A stretch of DNA of 64,000 bases, from contig NZ_JBEPOH010000001.1 of the NCBI RefSeq assembly GCF_040546685.1, positions 372,001-436,000 on the forward strand, read 5' to 3'. Numbering within the stretch: the stretch's first letter is position 1; every line of letters begins with the position of its first letter. The notes beneath the pieces are model-generated. The model saw only the letters and a list, made by a program, of their open reading frames with translations, was not told where the DNA came from and ran no database searches. Below, piece after piece: positions 1 to 8,496 of the stretch. Source of the stretch: Variovorax sp. OAS795. GTDB taxonomy: Bacteria; Pseudomonadota; Gammaproteobacteria; Burkholderiales; Burkholderiaceae_C. A program made the translations under genes and the position numbers.

Positions 1-311
1 GCGACCTCGAAAGCTCGGTGATGCTGCATCTCGCGCCCGACTACGTGCGCAAGGACCGGTTCCAGAACTTCAGCTCGATGACCGAGCAACTGGCCGCCGA
101 GAACAAGTTTCTCTCCATCACCCCCACCGGCAAGCTCGGCTGGCAGATGCACGACATCAACCCCGAGGGCGCGGCCGGCGACGCCACCCGCGCCACCGCC
201 GAGAAGGGCGCCGCGGTGCTCGAGCACGTGGGCCGCCGCTTCGCCCTACTGCTGCAAGAGGTCGACCGCTTCCCGCTCTCGCGACTTGCCAACGAGCCGG
301 CCTGGAAATGA
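1..311 (+). CDS. creatininase family protein, C-terminal part
   Basis: The 5' end lies outside the window; the frame is open from base 3. The visible ~102 residues match the end of creatininase-family (creatinine amidohydrolase-like) metal hydrolases: an ESSVMLHLAPDYV segment, then a W-Q-x-x-D-I-N-P-x-G stretch and a GDATRATAEKG motif, then a helix ending in FPLSRL. Family members open cyclic amides or related C-N bonds; the metal-binding half is not visible, so the substrate cannot be named. Its stop codon overlaps the start of the ABC ATPase gene (ATGA, 308-311), so it is almost certainly the upstream cistron of that transporter operon. Moderately high confidence in the family, low in the substrate. 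Confidence 0.75.
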   Translation, partial: DLESSVMLHLAPDYVRKDRFQNFSSMTEQLAAENKFLSITPTGKLGWQMHDINPEGAAGDATRATAEKGAAVLEHVGRRFALLLQEVDRFPLSRLANEPAWK

Positions 312-1096
312 GCGCCGCCGCCACCCCGCCGCTGGTCAGCCTGCGCCACGTCAGCAAGCGCTTTGCCAACGGCACGCTGGCGCTGCAGGGCATGACGCTC
401 GACATCGGCGAGCACGACTTCATCAGCTTTCTCGGCCCCTCGGGCTGCGGCAAGAGCACGGCGCTGCGGCTCATCGCCGGGCTCACGCGGCTCAGCTCGG
501 GCGAGATGCAGTGGTCCGGCGCCAACACCGGCCAGACGCAGAGCGACCGCGACCTGGGCTTCGTGTTCCAGGAGCCCACGCTCATGCCATGGGCCAAGGT
601 GTTCGACAACGTGTGGCTGCCGCTCAAGCTGGCGGGCCAGAGCCGCGACGCGGCCGCGCCCGTCGTGCGGCAGGTGCTCGAGATGGTGGGCCTCTCGCGC
701 TTCGCCGACGTGTATCCGCGCGAACTTTCCGGCGGCATGAAGATGCGCGTGTCGATCGCGCGCGCGCTGGTCACGCATCCGCGGCTCCTGCTGATGGACG
801 AGCCCTTTGCCGCCCTCGACGAGATGACGCGCATCAAGCTCAACAACGACCTGTTGGCCATCTGGCGCGAACACCGCTTCTCGGTGGTGTTCGTCACGCA
901 CAGCGTCTACGAGTCGGTGTACCTCTCGAACCGCATCGTGGTGATGGCCGCGCGGCCGGGCCGCGTGATCGACGAGATCCGCATCGACGAGCCGTACCCG
1001 CGCGGCGAGGACTTCCGCACCTCGAGCCGCTACAACGCGCACTGCACCGCGGTGTCGCGGTCCCTGCATGGAGCGCTGCATGACGTCGATCACTGA
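308..1096 (+). CDS. ABC transporter ATP-binding protein (SsuB/TauB type)
   Basis: This 262-residue nucleotide-binding subunit belongs to the nitrate/sulfonate/taurine/pyrimidine importer class. Visible motifs are Walker A GPSGCGKST (43-51), a Q-loop in FVFQEP (near 88), the signature LSGGM (140-144), Walker B LLLMDEP (160-166) and a switch histidine in FVTHS (near 198). It powers uptake with the permease and binding protein that follow. Start: ATG in a 4-nt ATGA overlap with the creatininase-family gene, indicating coupling. Its 3' end overlaps the permease start. The substrate is not shown by the ATPase itself; the company of a creatininase and an NMT1-type binding protein suggests a small nitrogen compound (inference). 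Confidence 0.93.
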   Translation: MSAAATPPLVSLRHVSKRFANGTLALQGMTLDIGEHDFISFLGPSGCGKSTALRLIAGLTRLSSGEMQWSGANTGQTQSDRDLGFVFQEPTLMPWAKVFDNVWLPLKLAGQSRDAAAPVVRQVLEMVGLSRFADVYPRELSGGMKMRVSIARALVTHPRLLLMDEPFAALDEMTRIKLNNDLLAIWREHRFSVVFVTHSVYESVYLSNRIVVMAARPGRVIDEIRIDEPYPRGEDFRTSSRYNAHCTAVSRSLHGALHDVDH

Positions 1097-1970
1097 GCCT
1101 GCAGCGGCGTCCGAGCTGCCGATGGATGCGGCCGACGTGGCCCCCTCCGAAGCGATGCTGCGCGCGCATGAAGACAGGCTGCGCCGTCGCGAATCGATGC
1201 TGCGCATCGTGGTGCCCGCCGCCATCGTCATGGTTCTGTTGCTGGCGTGGGAATGGATGGTCCGCGCCAACAACATCCCGCACTACATCCTGCCCGCGCC
1301 CTCGCTCATCCTGCGGACGCTGTTCGACAACTGGGGCTCGCTGTCCAGCGCGCTGTGGTTCACGGTGAAGCTCACGCTGCTGGCGCTCGGCGCGGCCATC
1401 GTGGGCGGCGTGCTGCTGGCGATCGCGTTCGCGCTCTTCAAGTGGGTGGAGATCGGGCTGTTCCCGATCGCGGTGATCCTGCAGGTGACGCCGATCATCG
1501 CGATCGCGCCGCTGATCCTCATCTATGTGTCGAGCACCACCGCCGCATTGCTGCTGTGCGCGTGGATCGTGGCGTTCTTTCCGATCCTGTCGAACACCGT
1601 CATCGGGCTCAAGAGCGCCGACAGCAACCTGCGCGACCTGTTCCAGCTCTACAAGGCCTCGCCATGGCAGACCTTCCGCTACCTGCTCGCACCCAGCGCG
1701 CTGCCCTATTTCATGGCGGGCCTGAAGATCGCGGGCGGGTTGAGCCTGATCGGCGCCGTGGTGGCCGAGTTCACGGCCGGCACCGCGGGCAAGGAAACCG
1801 GACTGGCTTCGCGCATCCTCGAATCGAGCTTCCGCACCGAAATCCCGATGATGTTCGCGGCGCTGCTGCTGGTGTCCCTGCTCGGGATCGTGATCTTCAT
1901 CGTGTTCGCCGCCCTGTCGCGGCTCGTGCTCGGCCACTGGCACGAGAGTGAGATGCGCCGTGAACGCTAG
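1080..1970 (+). CDS. ABC transporter permease (SsuC type)
   Basis: The encoded inner-membrane permease has 296 residues and about six hydrophobic segments, after a polar N-terminal tail of ~40 residues. The cytoplasmic EAA-type loop that contacts the ATPase is seen in the stretch RDLFQLYKASPWQTFRYLLAP, followed by a characteristic ALPYFMAGLKIAGG. It belongs to the binding-protein-dependent inner membrane family (BPD_transp_1). An in-frame ATG at 1068 also exists; I prefer 1080 because GGAG at 1069-1072 is spaced 7 nt from it. It overlaps the ATPase gene by 17 nt and the next gene's start lies within its last codons, so the three genes are one transcription unit. Confidence 0.92.
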   Translation: MTSITEPAAASELPMDAADVAPSEAMLRAHEDRLRRRESMLRIVVPAAIVMVLLLAWEWMVRANNIPHYILPAPSLILRTLFDNWGSLSSALWFTVKLTLLALGAAIVGGVLLAIAFALFKWVEIGLFPIAVILQVTPIIAIAPLILIYVSSTTAALLLCAWIVAFFPILSNTVIGLKSADSNLRDLFQLYKASPWQTFRYLLAPSALPYFMAGLKIAGGLSLIGAVVAEFTAGTAGKETGLASRILESSFRTEIPMMFAALLLVSLLGIVIFIVFAALSRLVLGHWHESEMRRER

Positions 1971-3339
1971 GACCCTCGCGCCTGTTGTCGACTGGGACGC
2001 CGTGCGCGAAGACCTGCGCGGCCTCAACGTCATCACCGCACCGGGCCAGCGCAGGCAGCTGTCCAAAGACTTCTACTGGTACAGCCCGATCCTCACCGCG
2101 CAGCTCGCGGGCTGCGTGGCCGACCTGGTCGTCAAGGTCAGCACCGAGGATGACGTGCGCCAGGTTTGCGCGACGGCCGCCAAGTGGAAGCTGCCGCTCA
2201 CGGTGCGCGCGGGCGGCACCGGCAACTACGGGCAGTGCGTGCCGCTCGAAGGCGGCATCGTGCTCGACGTGACGCAGATGTGCCGCGTGCTCGACCTCCA
2301 GCCCGGCCGAATTCGCGTGGAGGCCGGTGCGCGCATGCACGACATCGACCTGGCCGCGCGCGAGACCGGCCAGGCCTTGCGCATGTGGCCCTCGACCTGG
2401 CACGTGGCCAGCATCGGCGGCTTCATCGCGGGTGGCTTCGGCGGCATCGGCTCGTTCCGCCACGGCATCCTGCGCGATCCCGGCAACCTGCTGCGCGCGC
2501 GCGTGATGACGGTGGAGCGCGAGCCGCGCATCATCGAACTGCACGGCGACGAGATCCAGCAGGTGCATCATGCCTACGGCACCAACGGTGTGATCCTGGA
2601 CGTGGAAGTCGCGCTGAGCCCCGCGGTCGAATGGGTGCATTGCACGGTGCTGTTCGAGACGTACCGCGGTGCGCTGGGCTTCGCCGTCGCAGCCGAGGCG
2701 CCCGCCCTCGACATCTTCCTGCTCTCGACCGTGGAGGCGCGCTTCTCGCCCTACTACACGGCCATGCGCGACCGCTTCCCGCCGAACCGGCATGCGGCGT
2801 TCGCCATGGTCGCACCCGGCTCGATGGCGGACTTCCGCGCGCTGGCTGCTGCGCACGGCGGCACCATGTCCGTTGCCGGCACGGAAGCCGAGCTGCTGGC
2901 CGAAGGCCTGCCGCCTGCCTACGAATGCGCGTTCAACCACACGACGCTGCAGGCGCTGAAGGCCGACCGCGGCTGGACCTACCTGCAGGTGGCCTATGCG
3001 CAGCCCTTCGACCCGGCGGTGGTGGAGCGCCACCTGCAGATCTTCGGGGACGAGGTGCTGCAGCACCAGGACTTCGCGCGCGCCGGCGACGAATGCGGCA
3101 CCTTCGGCATCCTGCTGGTGCGCTGGAAAGGCGAGGCGCACCAGTACGAGGTGATCCGCGAGATCGAGTCGCAGGGCGGCTGCAAGATCTTCAACCCGCA
3201 CGTGGTGACCATCGAGGACGGCGGCATGAAGACCATCGACTCGCAGCAGATCGAGTTCAAGAAGCGCAGCGATCCGATGGGGTTGATGAACCCTGGGAAA
3301 ACGCGCGGCTGGACTTCGGACATGGCTGTGGAGCGTTGA
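1960..3339 (+). CDS. FAD-binding PCMH-type oxidoreductase
   Basis: A 459-residue flavoprotein of the FAD_binding_4 (GlcD/VAO-like) superfamily. The N-terminal half contains the FAD-binding signature: TEDDVRQVC, then LTVRAGGTGNYGQ and GGIVLDVTQM, then a glycine-rich IGGFIAGGFGGIGS segment. Such enzymes oxidise alcohols, hydroxyacids or amines with covalently or tightly bound FAD. No substrate can be read from the sequence. The start is uncertain: GTG at 1960 has a purine-rich GAGAGTGAGA about 6 nt upstream, while GTG at 1948 has no good ribosome site. It overlaps the end of the permease gene. Its location between permease and binding protein suggests it acts on the imported compound (inference). 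Confidence 0.85.
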   Translation: MNARTLAPVVDWDAVREDLRGLNVITAPGQRRQLSKDFYWYSPILTAQLAGCVADLVVKVSTEDDVRQVCATAAKWKLPLTVRAGGTGNYGQCVPLEGGIVLDVTQMCRVLDLQPGRIRVEAGARMHDIDLAARETGQALRMWPSTWHVASIGGFIAGGFGGIGSFRHGILRDPGNLLRARVMTVEREPRIIELHGDEIQQVHHAYGTNGVILDVEVALSPAVEWVHCTVLFETYRGALGFAVAAEAPALDIFLLSTVEARFSPYYTAMRDRFPPNRHAAFAMVAPGSMADFRALAAAHGGTMSVAGTEAELLAEGLPPAYECAFNHTTLQALKADRGWTYLQVAYAQPFDPAVVERHLQIFGDEVLQHQDFARAGDECGTFGILLVRWKGEAHQYEVIREIESQGGCKIFNPHVVTIEDGGMKTIDSQQIEFKKRSDPMGLMNPGKTRGWTSDMAVER

Positions 3340-3441
3340 GATGAACAACAGCGCCAGGAACAACAGCTCAGTCAGAAAATCCATCACAGGATCCGCCGCT
3401 GACATGAAAATCCACCCGCAGCATTCAACCCAGGAGTCCAC

Positions 3442-4470
3442 ATGCGCATTTCCGCCCTGACCATCCGTCCGCTTGCTCTAGCCCTCGCCCTCGCAGCCAC
3501 CGCCCTCGCCGCGCAGGCGCAGGAAAAAGTGGTGTTCGCCACCAACTGGAAAGCCCAGGCCGGCCATGGCGGCTTCTACCAGGCACTGGTGGACGGGACC
3601 TACAAGAAATACGGCCTGGACGTCGACATCCAGCAGGGCGGCCCGATGGTCAACAACCGGCCGATGCTGCCCGCCGGCAAGGTCGACTTCCTGATGACCG
3701 GCAACCTGCTCCAGTCCTTCGACAACGTGAAGAACGGCGTACCAACCGTCGTGGTCGCGGCCTTCTTCCAGAAAGATCCGCAGGCCATGTTCGCGCATCC
3801 GGGCCAGGGCTTCGACACCTTCAAGGACATGGCGAAGGCGCCCGTCGCGTTCATCGGCAAGGACGGCCAGTTCAGCTTCTGGCAGTGGATGAAGTCGGAG
3901 CACGGCTTCAAGGATTCGCAGCTCAAGCCCTACACCTTCAACGTCGGCCCGTTCCTGGCCGACAAGAAGTCCATCCAGCAGGGCTACGCCATCTCCGAGC
4001 CGCTCTCGATCAAGGCCCAGGCCGGCTTCGACCCCGTGGTGCAGCTCCTGGCCGACAACGGCTTCTCGACCTATTCGACCACCATCGAGACGCGCGCCGA
4101 CCTCGTCAAGACCAAGCCCGAGACCGTGCGCAAGTTCGTCGAGGCCTCGATCGTCGGCTGGAACAACTATCTCTACGGCGACAACAAGGCCGCCAACGAG
4201 ATGATCGCCAAGATCAATCCCGACTCGCCCGTCGCCGCATCGCAGGGCTCCATCGAGCTCATGAAGAAGATGGGCATCGTCGACAGCGGCGAATCGCTCA
4301 CCAAGGGCATCGGCGCGATGGACGAAGCCCGCGTGAAGGACTTCTACGACAAGATGGTGAAGGCCGGCTTGTACAAGGCCGGTGAGATCGATCTCTCGAA
4401 GGTCGTCACCACGCAGTTCGTCAACAAGGGCGTCGGCGTCGACGTTCGCAAGAAGCTCGCCGGAAAGTAG
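3442..4470 (+). CDS. ABC transporter substrate-binding protein (NMT1/THI5-like)
   Basis: A periplasmic solute-binding protein of 342 residues with a clear signal peptide: positively charged start, then an Ala/Leu core ending in AAQAQ near residue 27. The mature part begins EKVVFATNWKAQAGHGGFYQAL, typical of the NMT1/SsuA/ThiY group that binds pyrimidine, sulfonate or nitrate ligands; the aromatic/glycine stretch NWKAQAGHGGFY contributes to the pocket in ThiY-like proteins (family knowledge). AGGAG at 3430-3434 supports the ATG. It lies 102 nt after the oxidase gene and completes the importer encoded at 308-1970. The likely ligand is a heterocyclic nitrogen compound, by analogy only. Confidence 0.9.
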   Translation: MRISALTIRPLALALALAATALAAQAQEKVVFATNWKAQAGHGGFYQALVDGTYKKYGLDVDIQQGGPMVNNRPMLPAGKVDFLMTGNLLQSFDNVKNGVPTVVVAAFFQKDPQAMFAHPGQGFDTFKDMAKAPVAFIGKDGQFSFWQWMKSEHGFKDSQLKPYTFNVGPFLADKKSIQQGYAISEPLSIKAQAGFDPVVQLLADNGFSTYSTTIETRADLVKTKPETVRKFVEASIVGWNNYLYGDNKAANEMIAKINPDSPVAASQGSIELMKKMGIVDSGESLTKGIGAMDEARVKDFYDKMVKAGLYKAGEIDLSKVVTTQFVNKGVGVDVRKKLAGK

Positions 4471-4510
4471 GCGCGCCCTTTTTCTCCCGTGGCCGCGCGG
4501 GGCTTGCGCC

Positions 4511-4580
4511 GGGGTCAGATGCCGGTGCCTGGATTGCCATAAGGCACCGCGCGGACCTTTCCTCGTTGGGCTCTGACCCC
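4511..4580. repeat. REP-like element with GGGGTCAGA terminal inverted repeats
   Basis: GGGGTCAGA (4511-4519) and its exact complement TCTGACCCC (4572-4580) bracket a 70-bp stretch. Inside is a second hairpin, GGTGCCT (4524-4530) with AGGCACC (4542-4548). The nested inverted repeats fill most of the 143-bp gap between the binding-protein gene and the next gene. GGGGTCAGA-type ends are often seen next to REP-associated Y1 transposases in proteobacteria (from memory); no such transposase is present here. It could also act as a transcription barrier after the transporter operon. Confidence 0.5.
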
Positions 4581-4613
4581 GTCTCGCCGACAGGCGATTC
4601 GGCCCTCTCTTTC

Positions 4614-5204
4614 ATGAAAACGCTCGTCGTCCACTGCCATCCGAATCCCGACAGCTTCAACCACGCGCTCTACCGCACAGCGCTGCAAGCCCTCGAGCCG
4701 CGGCATCCCGTCAAGGCCATCGACCTGTATGCCGAAGGCTTCGATCCCACGCTGACGCGCGAAGAGCGCATCGCCTATCTCGACAACCCCGAACTGATCC
4801 GCGAACGCGTGAAGCCGCATGTCGAGGCCTTGCTGTGGGCCGAACACCTGGTGTTCGTCTACCCCACCTGGTTCCATGGACCGCCGTCCATGCTCAAGGG
4901 CTGGCTCGAACGGGTGTGGCTGCCGGGCGTGGCCTTTTTGCCGGCGGAGCGCAAGGGACAGATCGCCAAATCCGGGCTGCGGCACATCCGGCGGCTCACG
5001 GTGGTGACCACGGGCGGCTCGCCGCGCTGGTTCGTGATGGTCATCGGCGACCCGGGCCGGCGTCTCTTCACGCGCGCGCTGCGCGCGCTGTTCGCGTGGC
5101 GCTGCAAGGTGACCTGGCTGCAGCTGCACGACATGAACGCCGTGACCGAACGCGACCGCTCCCACTTCATCGAACGCGTTTCGCGCAAGCTGCAAAGCAT
5201 CTAG
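4614..5204 (+). CDS. NAD(P)H dehydrogenase (quinone), flavodoxin-fold
   Basis: The product is 196 residues, of the Flavodoxin_2 family (NQO1/KefF/MdaB type), cytoplasmic, FMN- or FAD-dependent. Visible marks are the N-terminal strand and phosphate loop MKTLVVHCHPNPDSFNHAL and the later signature YPTWFHGPPSMLKGWLERVW, followed by LPGVAF. These enzymes reduce quinones or other electrophiles by two electrons. The ATG at 4614 is chosen because the fold begins there; the open frame continues 16 codons upstream without conserved sequence. The gene sits 20 nt before the VanB-type reductase, so the two may share a transcript. The physiological substrate is unknown. Confidence 0.88.
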   Translation: MKTLVVHCHPNPDSFNHALYRTALQALEPRHPVKAIDLYAEGFDPTLTREERIAYLDNPELIRERVKPHVEALLWAEHLVFVYPTWFHGPPSMLKGWLERVWLPGVAFLPAERKGQIAKSGLRHIRRLTVVTTGGSPRWFVMVIGDPGRRLFTRALRALFAWRCKVTWLQLHDMNAVTERDRSHFIERVSRKLQSI

Positions 5205-5224
5205 CCCCGGAGACACCCCACACC

Positions 5225-6196
5225 ATGAGCCCCGAACGCACGCTCACCGTCCGCGTCGAGCGCATCTCGCGCGAGACGCCGGAGATCCTGGCTTTCGAGC
5301 TCTCGCATCCATGGGGCCGCGCGCTGCCGGGCTACGAGCCGGGCGCGCACATCGACGTGCACATGCCCGGCGGCTTCTCGCGCCAGTATTCGCTGGCGCG
5401 CTGGTCTTCGGATGCACCGTCCAACGCGGCGTCGTATGTGATCGGCGTCAAGCGCGAGGCCGCGAGCCGCGGCGGCTCGGCCTCGATGCACGAGCGGGTG
5501 CGCGAAGGCGACCTGCTCGCCATCAGCGCGCCGCGCAACACCTTTCCGCTGCGCGCCGAAGCAGGGCGCCACCTGCTCCTGGCCGGCGGCATCGGCATGA
5601 CGCCGCTGCTGGCGATGGCACAGGCGCTCGCGGCGGGCGGCGCGGACTTCACGCTGTGCATCTTCGCGCGCAGCGAGGAGCACCTGGCGTTCGCCAGCGC
5701 GCTGCGCGACCCCGCACTGGCAACGCATCTTCGCCTGCACCTCGACCAGGGCGACGCCTCGCAGCGCATCGACCTGCGCGCATTGCTCGCCGAACGCGCA
5801 CCCGGCACCCACCTCTATGCCTGCGGCCCCGGCGGCTTCATGAAGGCCGTGCACGAAGCCGCCGCGCACTGGCCCGAAGACGCGCTGCATGCCGAGTACT
5901 TCGCCGCGCCGGACGGCGCCAAGACCACGACCGGCCTGCCCTTCACGCTGAACCTCGCGCAACGCGGCATCCGCGTGCAGGTGGCGGCCGACCAGACCGC
6001 CGTCGATGCGCTGCATGAAGTCGGCATCGACATCCCGGTGTCCTGCCAGCAGGGCCTGTGCGGCACCTGCGTGGTCGAAGGCGACGGCGAAGGCGCGGAG
6101 CACCGCGACCATTGCCTCACCGGCAGCGAGCGGCGCACGCGCGTGGCGCTGTGCTGTTCGCGCGCCAAGGGCCACGAACTGGTGCTGCAGCTGTGA
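5225..6196 (+). CDS. PDR/VanB family reductase (flavin + 2Fe-2S)
   Basis: 323 residues with the three-part architecture of phthalate dioxygenase reductase and vanillate demethylase reductase: an N-terminal flavin-binding barrel (RQYSLARWSS), a nucleotide-binding domain (GGIGMTPLLAMAQ; ACGPGGFM), and a C-terminal plant-type [2Fe-2S] ferredoxin with cysteines in CQQGLCGTC plus a later Cys in HRDHCL. It passes electrons from NAD(P)H to an oxygenase component. No Rieske oxygenase lies in the window, so its partner is elsewhere or upstream of base 1. The ATG at 5225 begins the conserved domain; the longer frame upstream is antisense/other-frame of the preceding gene. Its stop overlaps the GTG start of the TetR gene. 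Confidence 0.9.
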   Translation: MSPERTLTVRVERISRETPEILAFELSHPWGRALPGYEPGAHIDVHMPGGFSRQYSLARWSSDAPSNAASYVIGVKREAASRGGSASMHERVREGDLLAISAPRNTFPLRAEAGRHLLLAGGIGMTPLLAMAQALAAGGADFTLCIFARSEEHLAFASALRDPALATHLRLHLDQGDASQRIDLRALLAERAPGTHLYACGPGGFMKAVHEAAAHWPEDALHAEYFAAPDGAKTTTGLPFTLNLAQRGIRVQVAADQTAVDALHEVGIDIPVSCQQGLCGTCVVEGDGEGAEHRDHCLTGSERRTRVALCCSRAKGHELVLQL

Positions 6197-6843
6197 GCAT
6201 CGAAGAAAGCCACGGCGAGGCCCCCGCCACGCGCGGCCGGTCGCGCAAGTACACGCAGGTGCTCCGGCTCATCGACCAGGCGGCCATCGAGGTGTTCGCA
6301 AGCGAAGGGCTCGCCGGCGCATCGACCCAGGCCATCGCGGACAAGGCCGGGCTCTCGAAGGCGCAGCTGCACTACTACATCGGGAGCAAGGAGGCGCTCT
6401 ACCGGCAGATCCTGCAGGACATCCTGGACGACTGGATCGTGGTGTTCGGCTTTGCCGACGAGGCCTTCGGTCCGCGCAAGGTGCTGGGCGACCTGATCCG
6501 CCGCAAGATGGTGTTCTCGTTCGAGCACCCGTTGCGCTCGCGCATCTTCACCGCCGAGATGATGCGCGGCGCGCCCGTGCTGGGCGGCATGATGGACACG
6601 AGCAAGGCCCGCACCGACCAGGCTGCGGCCGTGATCCGGAACTGGATGGACCAGGGCCTGATGGACAAGGCCGATCCGATGCTGGTGCTGTTCCACGTCT
6701 GGGCCGTGACCCAGTTCTATGCCGACCACGCGACGCAGGCCGCATACTTCCGCAACGTGGCCCAGGAGGGCGGCGACGAAGACCGGCGCTACCTGATCGA
6801 GCAGGTGACCGAGTTCCTGCTCAAGGGCGCGGGGGTCAAATAG
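6193..6843 (+). CDS. TetR family transcriptional regulator (RutR-like)
   Basis: 216 residues with an N-terminal TetR helix-turn-helix: AIEVFASEGLAGASTQAIAD followed by KAGLSKAQLHYYIGSKEALY. The C-terminal ligand domain resembles the RutR/YcdC group by general look (EHPLRSRIFTAEMM segment), which in known cases responds to pyrimidines; this is a tentative assignment. It starts with GTG in a GTGA overlap with the VanB-type reductase (6193-6196), so it is translated from the same operon and probably represses it. Its 3' end overlaps the convergent RidA gene by 8 nt, which would make the two transcripts antisense at their ends. Confidence 0.88.
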   Translation: MSIEESHGEAPATRGRSRKYTQVLRLIDQAAIEVFASEGLAGASTQAIADKAGLSKAQLHYYIGSKEALYRQILQDILDDWIVVFGFADEAFGPRKVLGDLIRRKMVFSFEHPLRSRIFTAEMMRGAPVLGGMMDTSKARTDQAAAVIRNWMDQGLMDKADPMLVLFHVWAVTQFYADHATQAAYFRNVAQEGGDEDRRYLIEQVTEFLLKGAGVK

Positions 6844-7303
6844 TGCGGTGCTGCGGCAGGTACATGGTGGCTTCGACCTCGACCAGCACCTCGTCGCCCG
6901 GCAGGAAGCGCGACACCTCGACCACCGTGCTGACCGGCGGCTCGCCGGGATAGAACAGCCCGCGCACACGGTTGTAGAACGCGTAGTGCGGCAGGTGGCG
7001 AAAGTATTGCACCAGCTTGACGACATCTTCCATGGTGCCGCCATGCTCGGCCGCGATCTGGCGGATGCGCTCGAGCACGAACCAGCTCTGCGCCACGATC
7101 GGCGCCTCGAAGATGTCGACCGACATCTGCCCCGTGGCATAGCCCACGCCCTGCAAGGCCGTGCGCGCTTCCTCGGGAATGGCGTCGTAGCCGGCCACTG
7201 CGCGGCGCGTGGCCGGATCGACCGCCACCACGCCGCTCATGAAGACGAAATCGCCCACGCGCTTGGCGGCGGCGTAGTTGGCCATTGGCTTGCCCATGCT
7301 CAT
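6836..7303 (-). CDS. RidA family protein (reactive imine deaminase)
   Basis: 155 residues of the RidA/YjgF/UK114 trimeric family. Typical features are the opening around NYAAAKRVGDFVFMSGVVAVDP, a central DVVKLVQYFRHL region, and a C-terminal strand with EVSRFLPGDEVLVEVEATMYLP, where the canonical arginine that binds the carboxylate of the imine is not at the usual position (usual motif R-x-x-V near the end is altered; P-G-D-E-V-L-V-E-V-E-A is kept). Family members hydrolyse reactive enamines/imines or related amides. Its ATG overlaps the stop of the amidohydrolase gene (ATGA, 7300-7303), so it is the last cistron of the tetronate/deaminase operon. Confidence 0.88.
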   Translation of the reverse strand: MSMGKPMANYAAAKRVGDFVFMSGVVAVDPATRRAVAGYDAIPEEARTALQGVGYATGQMSVDIFEAPIVAQSWFVLERIRQIAAEHGGTMEDVVKLVQYFRHLPHYAFYNRVRGLFYPGEPPVSTVVEVSRFLPGDEVLVEVEATMYLPQHRTI

Positions 7304-8496
7304 TGTGTCTGCTCCAGAATTCGGCCGCCGCGGATCACGGTGCGCTGGCGCCCGCGCGGCCCGATGAGTTCATGCTCGCCGGTGGCCGCGAGCAGCACCA
7401 GGTCGGCAGGGCAGCCGGGCGCGATGCGGCCGTCCCATGCAAGCCCCAGCGCCCGGGCGGGACTGACGGTGATCGCGTCGAGCCATTCGCCAGCAGGCGC
7501 GAGGTGCGCCATCTGCACGCCGAGCCCGAAAGTCTCCAGGAGGTCGTAGCTGCCATAGGGATAGAAGGCGTCCTGCACGTTGTCGGTTGCCAGGCTCGCA
7601 CGCAAGCCGCGTGCCGCCGCCTCGCGGATGCGCGTGATGCCGCGCGGCACGGGCGTGCGGTCCCAGGCACCCTGGAGATACAGGTTGGTGGTCGGCAGCG
7701 CGACGATGTGCAGGCCGGCACCGGCGCACAGCGCGAGGGTTTCGTTGGCCACGGCGTCATCCTGCATCGCCAGCGAACAGCAGTGGCCGCACACGACGCC
7801 ATGCCGGAATTCGCGCGCGCGCGTCAGTTGCGCGATGCTGCGCAGGCCGCTGGCGTCGGCGTCGAGTCCCTCGTCGACATGAAAGTCGAGCCCGAGGCCC
7901 TGGTCCTGCGCCAGGTCGAACACGCGGCCCAGTTTGTGCACGAGCCCCTCGTTGCGGTAGACGAAGGCGCCCAGCACACCGCCCGCGCGCTTCACCTCGC
8001 GTGCGATGCGCTCGCCAGCCTCGAGGTCCGCGAACAGGTCCAGCGGCGTGAGCGATACGAACTGCAGCTCGATGCGGCCGCGCCATTCGCGGCGCAAGGC
8101 TTCGAACACGGCGAGCGTGGCCGGCGGTTCGGCCTGCACCCAGTCGATGTGCGTGCGCAGCGCGCGCGTGCCCGCGTGCCAGGCCTCCTGCAATGCGCGT
8201 TCCATGCGCGGGCGCAGCGATTCGCCGGTCCAGCCCGCGCGGTGCCTGTCCATGCGCTCGATCGCGTCGAACAGGTTGCCCTCGGCCGCGCCGACTTCCG
8301 GCGCGGTGTAGTTCTTGTCGATGTGCACATGCGCCTCGACCAGCGCACTCAACAGGGTGCCGCGCGCCTCGGCCTGCGACGCGCTCGGCACGACGGCCTG
8401 CACGCGATCGCCCGCGAGCGTGACGTCGAACACTTGCGCATCGTCCGCGTCAAAGCCTCGCAGACGCTGTGGAATGCGCAGCGCCTCGAGCTTCAT
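7300..8496 (-). CDS. cytosine deaminase-like amidohydrolase
   Basis: 398-residue metal-dependent hydrolase of the amidohydrolase superfamily. Metal and catalytic motifs of the cytosine deaminase branch are visible: HVHIDK early, FHVDEG in the middle, GHCCSL after it and ATDNVQD near residue 310. These provide the metal-binding histidines, the catalytic Glu and the metal-binding Asp. Related enzymes deaminate cytosine, creatinine or isoguanine; the exact substrate is not readable. The ATG at 8496 overlaps the stop of the hydroxypyruvate-isomerase-like gene by 4 nt, and the 3' end overlaps ridA by 4 nt. A deaminase followed by RidA suggests a pathway releasing ammonia and a reactive imine (inference). 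Confidence 0.87.
   Translation of the reverse strand: MKLEALRIPQRLRGFDADDAQVFDVTLAGDRVQAVVPSASQAEARGTLLSALVEAHVHIDKNYTAPEVGAAEGNLFDAIERMDRHRAGWTGESLRPRMERALQEAWHAGTRALRTHIDWVQAEPPATLAVFEALRREWRGRIELQFVSLTPLDLFADLEAGERIAREVKRAGGVLGAFVYRNEGLVHKLGRVFDLAQDQGLGLDFHVDEGLDADASGLRSIAQLTRAREFRHGVVCGHCCSLAMQDDAVANETLALCAGAGLHIVALPTTNLYLQGAWDRTPVPRGITRIREAAARGLRASLATDNVQDAFYPYGSYDLLETFGLGVQMAHLAPAGEWLDAITVSPARALGLAWDGRIAPGCPADLVLLAATGEHELIGPRGRQRTVIRGGRILEQTQ

Noticed and set aside
41..1276. Long minus-strand open frame opposite the creatininase/ABC genes
   Set aside because: Low-complexity Arg/His/Ala composition typical of GC-rich antisense frames; the plus strand encodes well conserved ABC proteins.
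3341..3460. 39-codon frame starting ATGAACAAC between the oxidase and binding-protein genes
   Set aside because: No ribosome site or conserved pattern, and it runs into the binding-protein gene in another frame.
4835..5224. Upstream extension of the VanB-type reductase frame
   Set aside because: It overlaps the quinone reductase gene in a different frame and has no homology-like content; the conserved domain begins at 5225.
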